DNA of 64,000 nt from Patagioenas fasciata (Eukaryota > Chordata > Aves > Columbiformes > Columbidae): NCBI RefSeq assembly GCF_037038585.1, contig NC_092520.1, positions 15,001-79,000 of the forward strand, given 5' to 3'. Each line of letters begins with the position of its first letter. Position 1 is the first letter of the stretch. Below, piece by piece: positions 1-12,030 of this stretch. The position numbers were made by a program, and so were the translations under genes. A model generated the notes under the pieces. That model did no database searches and was not told the origin of the DNA. It was given only the letters and a program-made list of their open reading frames with translations.

Positions 1-800
1 ACACAGCCACATTCACAGAAGGAGACAAAACACCAAGCCAAATACACACACACACACAGAGAAACAAAGTCCAATACACACACCCACCGCAGACAGAGAC
101 AAATTCCAGTGCGCACATGGAAAAAGAGCCAAAGTCAAACACACACAGCAACACGTACTAAGTGCTACACACCCACACACTGAAAAGGTCCAGCACACAC
201 AGACAGAGACAGGATCCAACGTACACACACAGGGAGTCTACCACACACAGAAATACAAAGTCCAACGCTCTCATACACACAGAGACAGAGTGCAGCACGC
301 ACGCTGACGGAGACCGAGCGGGGCACACATGCAGACTGCGGCGCACACACAAAGACAGTGCTACACACACAGGACAGCAACACAGACAATATCCAGCACA
401 CACACAGACAGAGAGCACCCAGCGCACACAGAGAGAGAGAGTCCACCACACAGAGAAAGAGACAGAGAGAGAGTCCACCACACAGAGAAAGAGACAGAGA
501 GAGAATCCAGCACACACAGAGAGACAGAGACAAAGTCCAACAGTCTCGCACACACAGAGATCAAGTGGGGCACGCACGAGGACAGAGACAGAGTGCGACA
601 CAAAGACAACGGCTAAGTCCGACAGGCATGACATCGACACATACAAAGTCTACCGCTCACACGGCAAACAAAGCCCAACACGCTGACACAGACGGAATCC
701 GGCACACACACAGGGACAAACTCCAGCACAAACACAACATCAGACAGACAAACGGAGACGCAAAAAAGTCCAACACACACCTGACAATGGTACAGTCCAC
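1..800. repeat. CA/GA-rich minisatellite
   Basis: The whole segment is built from variants of a roughly 30-40 bp motif alternating (CA)n with GAGACAGAG and a TCCA core. The repeats are degenerate, with no clean period. Several open frames of 80-220 codons cross it on both strands, but they read only as Thr/His/Arg/Gln or Cys/Val/Leu strings, which is what this composition gives. I see no gene here. Confidence 0.85.
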
Positions 801-1500
801 CACTCGCTTGCGTTGGCGATTGACAGGCTCTCAAAATCACTCCCACATGCAAAATCTCGAACTTTCGCTCCTCTCTAACCAAAAAAGACACCGGACAACA
901 AAAAGATACAACTCCTTTATTAGCTTTCTGATAACACTTAGTTGGGTGACTCTAGCCCCCTCAAACACAATATTACTGCTACATAACTCTAATTATTACA
1001 TCTTGGCAAACAAATGACTAACTGCTTCTTATTACACTGTTCTCTTGTCACTATTACCATAACATGAAAAACTCCCCCAGATTACCACCTTTTCATATAA
1101 TATATCACAGTGCATAAGGCTATAGGGAATATCATCACCCATTGAACAAAAGAGTTTTGATGTTTCCAACCGGATGGCAAGTGCTTTATGAACTCTTCCT
1201 ACCCGCGACCCTTTGACCGTGCCGCAGTAGAAACTGCTTGCTATTATGACTATTTTACATCGTATCGTCATCACAGGTAGCCCAAAGATCAAACACAAAC
1301 CTTTATTACTTATTACAGATTTAAAACGTATTACATACCACATTTCTCACACACCGCAAAAAATCAAACTCATCTATGACGCGGCATTCCTGACATCACA
1401 TTACAGAGGAAAACACAAAAACCGAAGCCAACTCATGGACCGCTTAGTTAAACTACGCTAGGGCAGTTACGACCAGCTTGCTGCGACCATTCCCTAAACT
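800..1500 (-). other. Unrecognised segment with minus-strand polyadenylation-like site
   Basis: AT-richer DNA without tandem structure. On the minus strand an AATAAA (plus 916-921) is followed within about 50 nt by a GT/T-rich stretch, the usual layout of a vertebrate poly(A) site or of an LTR R-U5 junction. A minus-strand open frame of 103 codons (1032-1343) lies upstream of the signal but matches no family I know. It could be the 3' end of a degraded retroelement or an isolated transcript end. I cannot place LTR boundaries. Confidence 0.3.
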
Positions 1501-3600
1501 AGCCTCCTTGCCGGTACCAAAGGAGACCAGGATCCGGAATAGCTGTCTGCAGAAAAGCTATTCCCGGAAAGCTCGACGATCCCCCTGCCTCTGAAAACCA
1601 CCGTCCCGGCGTGACCTTAATCTGAACATTGACAATAAAGTTGGTCTCACCTACCAGTCCAGACCGAGGGAAAACACACTCCCCTAGACAAGCAGATAAG
1701 AAGGAATCCCCTAGCAGGATTTCTTTAATTCTGTTTTGCTTCCTCCTTTTCAGGTAAATTTCAAAATACACCTGCAATTTAAACTAATACCCCAATACAC
1801 AATCATACCAGAACTCACAGCTAAAACACACCACTCACTCAGATAGCAAGCCCACAACGCTCTCACAGAGCTAGCTTGCTCCCGGCTCATACCGCCAACT
1901 CGTTTCTGCAACGCCCCTGGAGAACGCCATTGCTGGAAGCCTCTATACTCGCCCTGCCTGCTAAAACCCCATTCCCAGACTGAACCCTGTCCAAACTCAG
2001 GCGATGAACATCGCCTCGTGCAGTGGCCGGGACCAGGGGCAAAAAAAGCCAGCCGGGAGCAAAAAAAAAAAAAATCCCCCAGCTGAGGTTTTTTTACTCT
2101 ATTTTAAAATTTAATTTTAAGCAGAAAAAAAAAAAACCACAGCACAAAAGATGAACTTGAAAGGACAAAACCCGAAAACCCCTGAATGCTAACACCAGAT
2201 TACACAACTAACAGCACCGCTCCTGCACATACTGGACCCACGCCACAGCCATTGTACCTTCTCCCCGGCACCCCTCGGGAACGCCGTTCCCGGGAGCCTC
2301 AAAAATGGCCCTGCCTGCCAAAACCCCGGCCCGACGGCTGCCCTCATCTGAACCTTGGCGATGAACTTCGCCTGACGGAGCGGCCAGGACCGGGGAAAAA
2401 AAGCCCAGCCGGGGAAAAAAAAAAAAAAAATCCCCCAGCTGGGGTTTTTTTATTCTATTTGCAATTTGAAATGTACCTGAAAAGGAAAAACCATTAACCT
2501 GCAAGGACAAAAACCCACAACCCCAAAATACAAACACACCAGAACACAGAGCTGACCACACCACTCACTCACCTACCCAACCCAACCAACACTCACACTG
2601 CAGCCATTCGCTGCCTTTCTCGCCATCACCCCTCGGGAACGCCGTTCCCAGGAGCCTCGAAAATAGCCCTGCCTGCCAAAACCCCGGCCCCAAGGCTGCC
2701 CGCATCTGAACCTTGGCGACAAATGTCGCCTCGCGGAGCGGCCGGGACCGGGGAAAAAAAAACCAGCCAGGGGAAAAAAAAAAAATCCCCCGGCTGGGGT
2801 TTTTTTATTCTATTGAGATTTTAAAATGTACCCGAAAAGGAAAAACCATTAACCTGCAAGGACAAAAACCCACAACCCCAAAACACAAACGCACCAGATC
2901 ACACAGCTCACCCCACCACTCATTCACCTACCAAACCCACCCCATGCTCACACCAGACCCATTCTCTGCCATTCTCCCCCTGTGCCCTGACCCCATCACC
3001 CCTCGGGAACGCCGTTCCCGGGAGCCTCCAAAATGGCCCTGCCTGCCAAAACCCCGGTCCTACGGCCTCCCATCTCCGAACCTTGGCGACGCACGTCACC
3101 TCGCGGAACGCTCAGGACCTGGAAAAAAAAACCCAGCTGGGCGAAAAAAAAATAAACCCCAGCTGCGGCTTTTTTATTGTATTTGGAATTTTAAAGGAAC
3201 CTGAAAAGGAAAAACCATTAACCTTCAAGAACAAAAACCCACAACCCCAAAATACAAACACACCAGATCACACAGCTCACCACAACACTCATTCACCTAC
3301 CAAACCCACCCCACACTCACATCACAGCCACTGTGCCTTATGTGCCATTGCCCCTCAGGAACACCGTTCCCAGAAGGCTCCAAAAAGGCCCCAGCTGCCA
3401 AAACCCCAGCCCGAGGGCCACCCGCATCCCAACCTTGGCGACAAACGTCACCTCGGGGAGCCGCCGGGACCAGGGGAAAAAAAAAACAGTCAGGGGAAAT
3501 GGATCCCCTGGCTGGAGTTTTTTATTCTTTAACTTTGGAATTTACCTGAAAAGAAAAAAAAATGGAACCTCCAGGGACAAATAACTACAACCCCAAGCCA
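1500..3600. repeat. 360-bp tandem satellite, about six copies
   Basis: Copies begin near 1560, 1920, 2280, 2640, 3007 and 3360, giving a period of about 360 bp. Each has an opening with CGTTCCCGGGAGCCTC, a segment reading CTGAACCTTGGCGA, an A-run, a palindromic core around CCCCAGCTGGGG, a T-run, and a tail with CTGAAAAGGAAAAACCATTAACC. The first copy (1500-1780) is the most diverged. Plus-strand open frames of 69-163 codons inside it change frame from copy to copy and are not genes. Confidence 0.85.
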
Positions 3601-4540
3601 CGTTCCCTTGAGGTTTAGCGCTAGCCGAACGCTCCACGTGTCATCTACCCCACCGACCGCTTCTTGCTCTGCTGACGATTGGCTTGAGACAGGTACTTCA
3701 CACTTGGCACCGACTTCCCTGGCCATCCTTCATATAGTTCTTGACTGTGGCGACCTATTCTCGCTCTGCTTCCCGATCGTGGCCGTTACCGCGAGCTTGT
3801 TCCTCTGACATCCTGGAACTCAAACTCGTCCCACGTCTCCATCGCCAAACGCCGACGACGCCCGCGATCCCACCGACGTCACTCGGTCTCGGGTGATAGA
3901 CCAGGGAGCGGCCGAGCGAGAGCGGCGCTAGATGGCTTGCGCTACAGCGGAATGTAATGGTGAGGGACATTATAGCTTACTAAGTGGACAGAATAGGCCA
4001 AACAAATGCAGCTGAAACTTGATTCGGAGCGATTTCTACGTTGACGGGAGACGCCAAAGCCTACAAGGAGGTCTTTCCGTTGAGGCGTGAGGTTCGGATC
4101 GGAACCCCTCGCTTTCAAAACTCCTCTGTGCACGGGAGTCCGGGTGCAGCTGGATACGAACTGAGCCCCGCGCTGGATCTACGGTTGGTCTCCCAGATGC
4201 GCAGGTGACAGGGGAAAAACCTAAGATGCTATATTTATATATGGCCAAAGGACTGTATGTGGACACCAGACTCCTTATACCACTCAGCCTGATTTTCTGA
4301 ATTGCATCGCTCTACACCTCAGCATCCCTACCACCCTTCCAGAGGCATGGGGACGGTTGGGTCGCCATCTAGGCCCTCTGTCTATCGGGGCGAACGCTCC
4401 GGCAAAATCCGTGTAAATAACTAAGTGAACGGAGCGGTACTCCGGGAAGGCTGACTGGAGCTGCTGCTTCTGCTGACGTCCCAGCCGAGTGTAGAAATCC
4501 CTGGGTATTTATACCCTTACAAACTATCCACCCACCCCTC
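3600..4540. other. CpG-rich non-repetitive segment, nothing recognised
   Basis: No tandem repeats and no convincing coding frame. TATA-like strings occur at about 4230-4242 and 4505-4513, but no initiator or downstream reading frame makes a promoter call safe. The CpG content is unusually high for anonymous vertebrate DNA, so it may be the edge of a CpG island or a young element. Confidence 0.35.
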
Positions 4541-4823
4541 TACGCTGTGATTCGGTCCAATAGCAGTAGCCGAGTCTCCGGTCTTCTTACTTCCCGGCGG
4601 ATCCTTTGCGCTGACCTCGCGTCGGACTCGGCTCTGCGCGGCCGTAGATTCGGTGTACGGTCTGTGGGAGCTTCCCCACGGCCTTGAATGTTGCGTTTTC
4701 GGCGACGGATGCCTATTTCTGAGGAACGTGTAAAGCACGCCTTACGGGATGGGTGCGGATTGGAGTCTGTAGCTGCTTTTGTTACCGTCGAGTAAAAGGC
4801 TATAATTATGAGTGCTACATATC
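4540..4823 (-). pseudogene. Diverged relative of the array terminal exon
   Basis: On the minus strand a pyrimidine-rich tract ends in an acceptor (TTTTGTTAG) just above 4823. The exon downstream resembles the exon after the strong acceptor at 21568 of the 2.7-kb units. Shared features are the GGATCC core and the neighbouring block reading ATTCGGTCCAATAGCA. In one minus frame both read K-D-P near the GGATCC followed by A-I/T-A-I-G-P-N. It is single copy here and lies just before the older units, so it may be an ancestral or displaced copy of that exon. Coding status is not supported. Confidence 0.45.
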
Positions 4824-5336
4824 CTAACAAAACACCTTTTTATAAGGGACTCAGATGCACAATGTGGTCACCTGCAAAAACAATACAAACACATTTCATT
4901 AAAACATGCTTTGTCTATGAAATAACAGCACACCACAGAAAACACTAGGCAACAATGGTCTCCGTAACAACTGCAAAACACTAATAAAAGGACAGAAAAC
5001 TCCCCCGCCCACAGCTACTGCGTGCCAGATGACTTCTGGCTACACATTGTAACACGTCAACAGATTAGCCGTGGACTCCTAGAGCTCAATCCACCCTCCC
5101 CTGACTCCACACCGCCAGGCAGAGCGGCTCCGAGCCGAATGTGCACGTGCACGGACAAACGCGCCACAGAACACTATGGACGACGTCCTGTCAACAACAC
5201 CAACAACACCCAACGATGGGAACAACTCCAAATCAGACAGGCATCAATCAAAAGAACCTGCAGGGAGGCAATGGTGTAGCAAGGAGCCTCCACCACAACC
5301 CCAGAAAACAAAGGAGCCGAACATCACGGCCCCTTA

Positions 5337-5410
5337 CAAAACGGCGGCACTGGCGCGCGCACATGCAGAGACGGCGGCACTGGCGCGCGCACACGCAGAG
5401 ACGGCGGCAC
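5337..5410. repeat. 30-bp minisatellite, about 2.5 copies
   Basis: Short version of the GAGACGGCGGCACTGGCGCG minisatellite seen at larger size in unit 2. The period is 30 bp, so each copy is 10 codons in frame. Copy number differs between units, which marks it as a hypervariable site. Confidence 0.8.
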
Positions 5411-6403
5411 TACTTAAAAACTTCAGGATGCTGGGAAGAAGTGCCAGTCCCTTAGACTGGAGGAGTAGAGAGTAGAGCTGGCGATGCAGCCCACAACTAC
5501 ACCATAAAACACAACTGACCAGAAACATACAAAATGCAAAAACCATTCACACTTTAAGCTGTTGATACCAGAAATCCAGGACCCGATTGGCGCTACGCCG
5601 ATTGGCGCCGGCGTTCCGGATCCCGGGATGCGTGTAGGGTCCCTCAAACGCGACGAGACCGCAGGATCGTCTGACGGGCGCAATGCAAGCCTCCCTACCT
5701 ACAACACAACACTGACACTACTTAAAAACTTCAAGATGCTGGGAAGAAGTGCCAGTCCCTTAGACTGGAGGAGTAGAGAGTAGAGCTGCCAATACAGCCC
5801 AGAACTACACCATAAAACACAACCGAGCAGAAACATCCAAAAGGCAAAAACCATTCACACTTTTGGCTGCTGATACAAGAAAACCGGGACCCGATTGACG
5901 CTACGCCGATCGACGCCGGCGTTCCGGATCCCGGGATGGTGCCCGGGATGCCTGTCGGGTCCCTCAAACGCCACGAGACCCCGAGATCGTCTGACAGGCA
6001 CGATGCAAGCCTCCCGACCTACAACACGACACCGACACGAGGCTGGAGCTGCCCTGCCCGGGACACGCTGACAGCGCACTGTGAAGATCCCTGGAACCTT
6101 CGCCTGCCCAAAAGGGATGGTTCCTGGATAACCCTTGCCCCAAAGAGCACTTTGCCCCCTCCCTGCAGTTCCCGGTCCCTTCCCAGGCCCCCAGCCTCCA
6201 CTTAACTTTCAGAGGGCCAAGAGAGTGAATCCATCTTCAACAGAGGAGAACACCACAGGTGCTGATGGAGATCTTCCTGCATCACCAGGTTCCTCCTCAA
6301 CATCTGCAATAACAGAAAAAAAACACACACTCACTAAGCAGAGCCAGCACACAACATAAAGGCACAAGGCACATCTTAGCTCTGATGCGACACACCGACC
6401 CAT

Positions 6404-6535
6404 CTGCTTACGGTGCTCTGCTCGGCTCTTCCGTCACTCTTTTGTGCCAGGTGGTCCATCGGCATCTGAAATGAAGGTATCCAACAAGTCACCCAGGAGC
6501 TCATGAACAGCTTGATCATTCCACACGTCTGCTTT
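6404..6535 (-). other. Candidate exon P, old unit 1
   Basis: A 132-nt minus-strand segment that begins after an AG acceptor and ends at a CAG. The usual donor GTGGG is changed to ATGGG here, so the splice site looks dead. The same 132-nt length is found in units at 9848-9979, 11870-12001, 39665-39796 and 48763-48894. In its main frame other copies read an amphipathic V-D-E-L-L-G-D-L-L-N-N stretch followed by a basic K-R-R-A-E-R-R tail. This copy has a stop in that frame. Confidence 0.5.
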
Positions 6536-6599
6536 CTACTCAGGAATCCCACCAGACACTTTAATTGAGTCCCTAAAACACTGGGGAAAGGACAGCCAG

Positions 6600-8100
6600 C
6601 TCCCCTGCCCACGGCTACTGCATCCCAGATGACCGCACAACCTGTACCTACGCAATTGAATCTGTCAACAGATTAACCCTGGACTCCTAGAGCTCACTCC
6701 ACCCACCCCTGACTCCACACCGCCGGGCAGAGCGGCTCCGAGCCGAATGTGCAGATGCTCGGACACACGCACCACAGAACGCTATGTACGACACGACCGC
6801 AACGGCACCAAAAACGCTCCGCAACGACAGGGACGCCAAAACCAGAGACGGCATCAATCAAAACACCCTCCAGGGAGGCAGTGATGAGGCAAGGAGCCTC
6901 TTCAACAGCCCTAGGAAAAAGAAAAAGGAGCCCAACATCACGGCCCCTTATGAGACGGCGGCACTGGCGCGCACACGCGCAGAGACGGCGGCACTGGCGC
7001 GCACACGCGCAGAGACGGCGGCACTGGCGCGCACACGCGCAGAGACGGCGGCACTGGCGCGCACACGCGCAGAGACGGCGGCACTGGCGCGCACACGCGC
7101 AGAGACGGCGGCACTGGCGCGCACACGCGCAGAGACGGCGGCACTGGCGCGCACACGCGCAGAGACGGCGGCACTGGCGCGCACACGCGCAGAGACGGCG
7201 GCACTGGCGCGCACACGCGCAGAGACGGCGACGCGACTTAAAAACTTCAAGATGCTGGGAAGAAGTGCCAGTCCCTGAGACTGGATAGGTAGAGAATAGA
7301 GCTGCCGATGCAGCCCAGAACTACAAGGTGAACACAACTGACCATAAACATCCAAAATGCAAGAACGATCCATGGTTTCGGCTGCTGACACAAGAAAACC
7401 AGCACCCAATTAGCACCAACGTTCCAGATCCCGTGATGGCACCAGGGACGCCTATCAAGTCCCTCCAACACAACAAAACCCCAGGATCATCTGACAGGCA
7501 CAATGCAAGTTTCCCAACCTACAACAAAACACTGACACAAGGCTGGAGCTACCCTGCCCGGGACACACTGGAGTCACACTGTGAAGTTCCCTGGACCCTT
7601 CACCTGCCCAAAGGAGACTGTTCCTGGATTACCCTCGCCCCAAACAGAACTTTACCCCCCCTGCCTGTAGTTCCCAGCCCCCCAGCCTCCACTTATCTTT
7701 CAGAGAGCCGAGAGACTGCATCCGTCTTCAACAGAGGAAATCACGACATGCGCCGATAGGGATCTTCCAGCATTGCCGGGTTCCTCCTCAACATCTACAA
7801 TAACACAAGAAAACACACACTCACTAAGCAGAGCCAGCACACAATATAAAGGCACGAGGCACATCTACGCTCTGACGCCGTGCAACCACTCACCTGCTTA
7901 CGGCGATCTGCTCGGCTCTTTTCTCACTCGTCCTGTCAAATTGCCCCTCTGTATCTGAAAGTAAGTTGTTCAACAAGTCACCCAGGAGCTCATCTACAGC
8001 TGGACCATTGCACAAGTCTGCTTCCTATTCAGGAAGCCCACTAGAAGCTCTAATTGAGTCTCAAAAACTCAGGGGAAGGGACTGTCACCTCCCCTGACCA
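6600..8100 (-). repeat. Old array unit 2
   Basis: Second diverged unit, anchor near 6690. It contains the largest 30-bp minisatellite (6955-7232), one flip element (7243-7265), and a P-like exon at about 7900-8027 with a short deletion. Like unit 1 it lacks Q and Ea-Ed, so units 1 and 2 share one deletion and form a subfamily. Confidence 0.75.
6955..7232. repeat. 30-bp minisatellite, about nine perfect copies
   Basis: Nine consecutive, essentially identical 30-bp units built on GAGACGGCGGCACTGGCGCG plus ACACGCGCA. Because 30 is a multiple of three, five frames stay open and produce 10-residue protein repeats, which explains the 90-180-codon open frames here. There are no spacers between copies. 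The sequence is very CpG-rich. Confidence 0.95.
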
Positions 8101-10030
8101 CAACTACTGCATCCCAGATAACTAGACAAACTTGGCCTAAACGATTTAATCTGTCAGCAGATGAACCCTGAACTCCTAGAGCTCACTCCGCCCACTCACC
8201 CCTGATTCCACACCTCCGGGCAGAGCAGCTCCGAGCCAAATGGGGACGTGCACAGACAAACACGCCACAGAACTCCGTGGACAACACAAGTGCAACATCA
8301 ACAAAAACACTCCAAAACGACAACAATGCCAAAACCAGAAACGGCATCGAAGTGACCTGCAGGGAGGCAGTAACGAGGCAAGGAGCCTCTTCTACAAACC
8401 CAAAACAAAAAAGAGGAGCCAAACGTCATGGCCCCTTACGAGACGGCGGCACTGGCACGATTGCACAGGGACGGCGGCACGACCTAAGAACTTCTTCCCA
8501 GCATCTTGAAGTGCCAGTCCCTGAGACTGGACGGGTAGAGAACAGAGCTGCTGATGCAGCTCAGAATGACACCATAAATCACAACTGACCGGAAACATCT
8601 AAAAGGCAAAAACCATCCACGCTTCCCGCTGATGATACAAGAATCCAGCACCCAATTGGCACTCTGCCAATTAGCACTGGCATTCCAGATCTCAAGATGG
8701 CACCAGACATGTCTGCTAGGGTCCTGGAGCACAATGAGACCCCACGATCTTCGACAGGCGCAAGGCAGACTTCCCGAACTACACAACAGACGCAGGTTGG
8801 AGCTGCCCTGCCGGGCACACCCTGGCATCGAACTGTAAAGGTCCCTGGACCCTTTACCACCCAAATGGGACTAAGCCTCCACAGCCCTTTCCCTTATCAC
8901 GACTTCATCCCCCTCCCTGTGATTCCCAGTCCCTTCCCAGCCCTCGTGGTTCGACTTATCTTTCTCAGGGCCAAATGACGGAATCCATGTTCGACGGAGA
9001 AAACGCCATGTACGCTAATGGAGATCTGCCGGCATCGCCGCGTTCCTCTTCAACATCTACAGTAACGTGAGAAAACACACGCTCCCTAAGCCACCGCAGC
9101 ACAAAGTATTGTGGTGTAAATACCGACCCCTTCCGCAACACCCACCTCCACATAAGGTCCGGGATGTTCCGCTCCGCGTGTAGTGCCACGGGTTCAGTCA
9201 CAAACCCTCATCGCTCGTTGGACCTAACACAGCGAGAAACAGAAGAACTGTAATGCTTTGGACTAGTCCCCAGCCCCATGCTCTTTCAAGCCCCGACCGT
9301 GGCTCACCAAAAATGCTCCTCCAAGTCCAAAGAGCCCAAAAGGAGCCTGCAAAACAAGGAAGAAACGCTGAACCGAGTCACCATGCGACACTGGGCTCCT
9401 CAACACCAACCGCCACCTGACCTGGGCGGGTGGTCGGCTTGCGGCTTCGCTCCTCCGAGCTCTTCTGCGGCACCTGCGAAAACAAAGGCACCTGCTTGGA
9501 CGCTGCCCAAAAACAGCCTGCCCGTAGACGATCCCATCTCCTGCTCCTTTACCTAGGCCGCTAGCCCTCCTGGTCGCCCTTGCTTTTGACTGCCACGCTG
9601 TTGACCGCAAAGAGGTTCACCTAGCACCCGTAAAGCGCAACCAAAAGACGCTCATGCCTGCACCGGCGACACAGGACCCGAAACCAGCTGATGTTTGCGC
9701 CGGCGCTCCTTGCTCGCCTTGCCCGAGGAGCTGCGGTGCTGATACCCAGCTTTCCCTCTTTACTTCACACCTATAAAATAGACAAACAACCAAAGTTACA
9801 TACACGCACAGGGCACGTCGTCCCTATGACACCACGCACGGACCCACCTGCTTACGGCGCTCTGCTCGCCTCTTCTGTCGCCCTTTCGTGTCAAGTTGTC
9901 CCTCTGCATCTGAAATCAAGTTATTCAACTAGTCACTGAGGACTTCATCTACAGTTTGAGCATTCGACAGGTCCGCTTTCTATTCAGGAATCCCACAACA
10001 ACTTCTAATTGAATCCCTAAAACACTGGGA
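8100..10030 (-). repeat. Old array unit 3, full exon set
   Basis: Third unit, anchor near 8175, about 1.95 kb. It is the most complete of the older units: all seven candidate minus-strand exons (P, Q, Ea-Ee) can be placed with acceptor and donor sequences. The flip element at 8490-8512 is in the opposite orientation to units 1 and 2. The 30-bp minisatellite is reduced to one diverged copy. Confidence 0.75.
8790..9979 (-). other. Candidate compact multi-exon gene, old unit 3
   Basis: Minus-strand exon chain: P 9848-9979, Q 9718-9770, Ea 9553-9597, Eb 9422-9473, Ec 9308-9346, Ed 9146-9223, Ee from 9056 downward. Introns are 77, 120, 79, 75, 84 and 89 nt. Acceptors are pyrimidine-rich (for example TTTTCGCAG before Eb). 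Donors include CAG|GTGGG (P), TAG|GTAAAG (Ea), CAG|GTCAGG (Eb) and TG|GTGAGC (Ec). Q ends AAG|GCGAGC, a GC-type donor. An ATG in P opens a frame that continues through Q, Ea, Eb and Ec into Ed, about 82 codons, ending at a TGA in Ed. I do not recognise the peptide. It may instead be a non-coding spliced RNA or a decayed gene. Splice signals are seen; transcription is inferred. Confidence 0.45.
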
Positions 10031-12030
10031 AAGGGACTGTCCCCTCCCCTGCCCATGACTACGCCATCCCAGATCACAGCACAACCTTTGCCTACACAAT
10101 TTAACAGGTCCAGAGATAAACCGCGGACTCCTAGAGCTCAGTGCACCCACCCCAGACTCCACACGTGCGGGCAGAGCAGCTCCAGGCCAAATGGGGACGT
10201 GCGCAGACAAACACGCCACAAAACACGATGGACAACACAACTGCAACGTGACCAAAAACGCCCCAAAACGACAGCAATGCCAAAACCAGAGACGGTATCA
10301 AAGTCACCTGCAGGAAAGCAGTAACGAAGCAAGGAGCCTCTTCTGCAACCCCAGGGAAAAAAAAAAGGGCCAAACATCACAGCCCCTTACGAGACGGCGG
10401 CACTGGCGCGTTCGCACATAGACGGCGGCACTGGCGCGTTCGCACATAGACGGCGGCACTGGCGCGTTCGCACATAGACGGCGGCACTGGCGCGTTCGCA
10501 CATAAAAGGCGGCACGACCTAAGAACTTCTTCCCAGCATCTTGAAGTGCCAGTCCCTTAGACTGGACGGGTAGAGAGCAGAGCTGCTGATGCAGCCCAGA
10601 ATGACACCTTAAATCACAACTGACCGGAAACACCTAAAATGCAAGAACCATCCACGCTTTCCGCTGATGATACAAGAATCCAGAACCCGACTGGCACTCT
10701 GCCAATTAGCACTGACATTCCAGATCTCAGGATGGCAACAGACATGGCTGCTGGGCCCCTGGAGCACAACGACACCCCGCAATCTTCTGACAGGCGCAAG
10801 GCAAACTTCCCGAACTACACGACAGACGCAGGCTGGAGCTGCCCTGCCCGGAACACCCTGGCATCGCACCGCAAAGGTCCCTGGACCCTTTACCACCACA
10901 ACCCTTTCCCTTATCACAACTTGATCCCCCTCCCTGTGATTCCCGGCCCGTTCCCAGCCCTCGTGCCTCCACTTATCTTTCTCGGGGACAAAGGACGGAA
11001 TCCATCTTCGAGGGAGAAGACGCCACGTGCGCTACTGGAGATCTGCCGGCATTGCCGCATTCCTCTTCAACATCTACAGGAACATGAGAAAACGGAGGCT
11101 CGCTAAGCTCACTAAGCGAACGCAGCGCAAAGTATTGTGCGGTAAAGGTCGACCCCTTCCGCAACACCCACCTCCACATAGGTTCCGGGCCGTTTAACTC
11201 CGCATGCAGTACCACGGGTGCAGTCACAAAGCCTCATCGCTCGTTGCACCTAACACAGTGAGAAACAGAAGAACTGTAACACTTTGGACTAGTCCCCAGC
11301 CCCACGCTCTTTCAAGCCCCCACCGTGGCTCACCAAAAACGCTCCTCCAAGTCTAAAGGGCCAAAATGAAGCCTGCAAAACAAAAAAATGCTGAACCGAG
11401 TCACCACGCAACACTGGGCTCCGCAACACCAACGGCCACCTGATCTTGGCTGCTGGCTGGTCTGCACCTTCGCCCCTCGGAGCTTGTCTGCGGCACCTGC
11501 GAAAACAAAGGCACCTGCTTGGACGCTGCCCAAAAACAGCCTGCCCGTAGACCATCCCATCTTCCCCTCTTTACCTAAGCCGTTCTCCCGCATGGGCGCC
11601 CTTGCTTTGGACTGCCACGCTGTTGACCGCAAAAAGGTTGAGCTAGCGCCCGTAAAACGCAAACAAAGGACGCTCATACCTGCACGGGCGACACCGGATC
11701 GGAAGCCAGCCGATGTTTCGGCCGGCGCTCCTTGCTCGCCTTGCCCGAGGAGCTGCGGTGCGGATACCCAGCTTTCCCTCTTTACTTCACACCTATAAAA
11801 TCAAGAAATGACCGAAGTTACATACACATGCAGGGCACATCGTCCCACCGGCACCACGCACCGACCCACCTGCTTACGACGCTCTGCTCGCCTCTTCTGT
11901 CGCCCTTTCGTGCCAATTTGTCCCTCTGCATCTGAAATCAAGTTATTCAACTAGTGACCCAGGAGCTCATCGACAGCTTGACCATTCCACAGGTCTGCTT
12001 TCTATTCAGGAATCCCACAACAAGTTCTAA
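10030..12030 (-). repeat. Old array unit 4
   Basis: Anchor near 10130, about 2.0 kb. It contains a 28-bp minisatellite (10393-10504), a flip element at 10525-10547 in the unit 3 orientation, the Ea-Ee series between about 11060 and 11640, Q near 11713-11765 and P at 11870-12001. The Eb donor is changed from GTCAGG to ATCAGG, and P carries a stop in its main frame, so this copy looks inactive. Confidence 0.75.
10393..10504. repeat. 28-bp minisatellite, four copies
   Basis: Same family as the 30-bp array at 6955, but the period is 28 bp (GACGGCGGCACTGGCGCG plus TTCGCACATA). The 2-bp shorter unit means the reading frame changes with each copy. That argues against protein-level selection on the repeat. 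Confidence 0.85.

Larger units (their letters stand above)
5040..6600 (-). repeat. Old array unit 1
   Basis: First diverged unit of the large repeat family. It carries the anchor CTCCTAGAGCTCA near 5080, a three-copy 30-bp minisatellite (about 5337-5410), the 23-bp flip element twice (5420-5442 and 5728-5750) because of an internal duplication of about 308 bp, and exon P at 6404-6535. Exons Q and Ea-Ed are missing: sequence jumps from the Ee region (about 6300) straight to P. That makes it shorter than the 2-kb units and probably non-functional. Confidence 0.75.

Noticed and set aside
162-1017. Plus-strand frames of 174 and 219 codons
   Set aside because: They read only through CA/GA minisatellite and anonymous sequence. 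Composition is Thr/His/Arg/Gln-rich and no start context or domain is present.
6955-7232. 30-bp direct repeats as a CRISPR array
   Set aside because: Copies are contiguous with no spacers, the genome is eukaryotic and no cas-like frames exist. It is a minisatellite.
9056-9979. HINTW or another HIT-family gene
   Set aside because: None of the candidate exons in any frame shows the histidine triad or neighbouring conserved sequence of that family.
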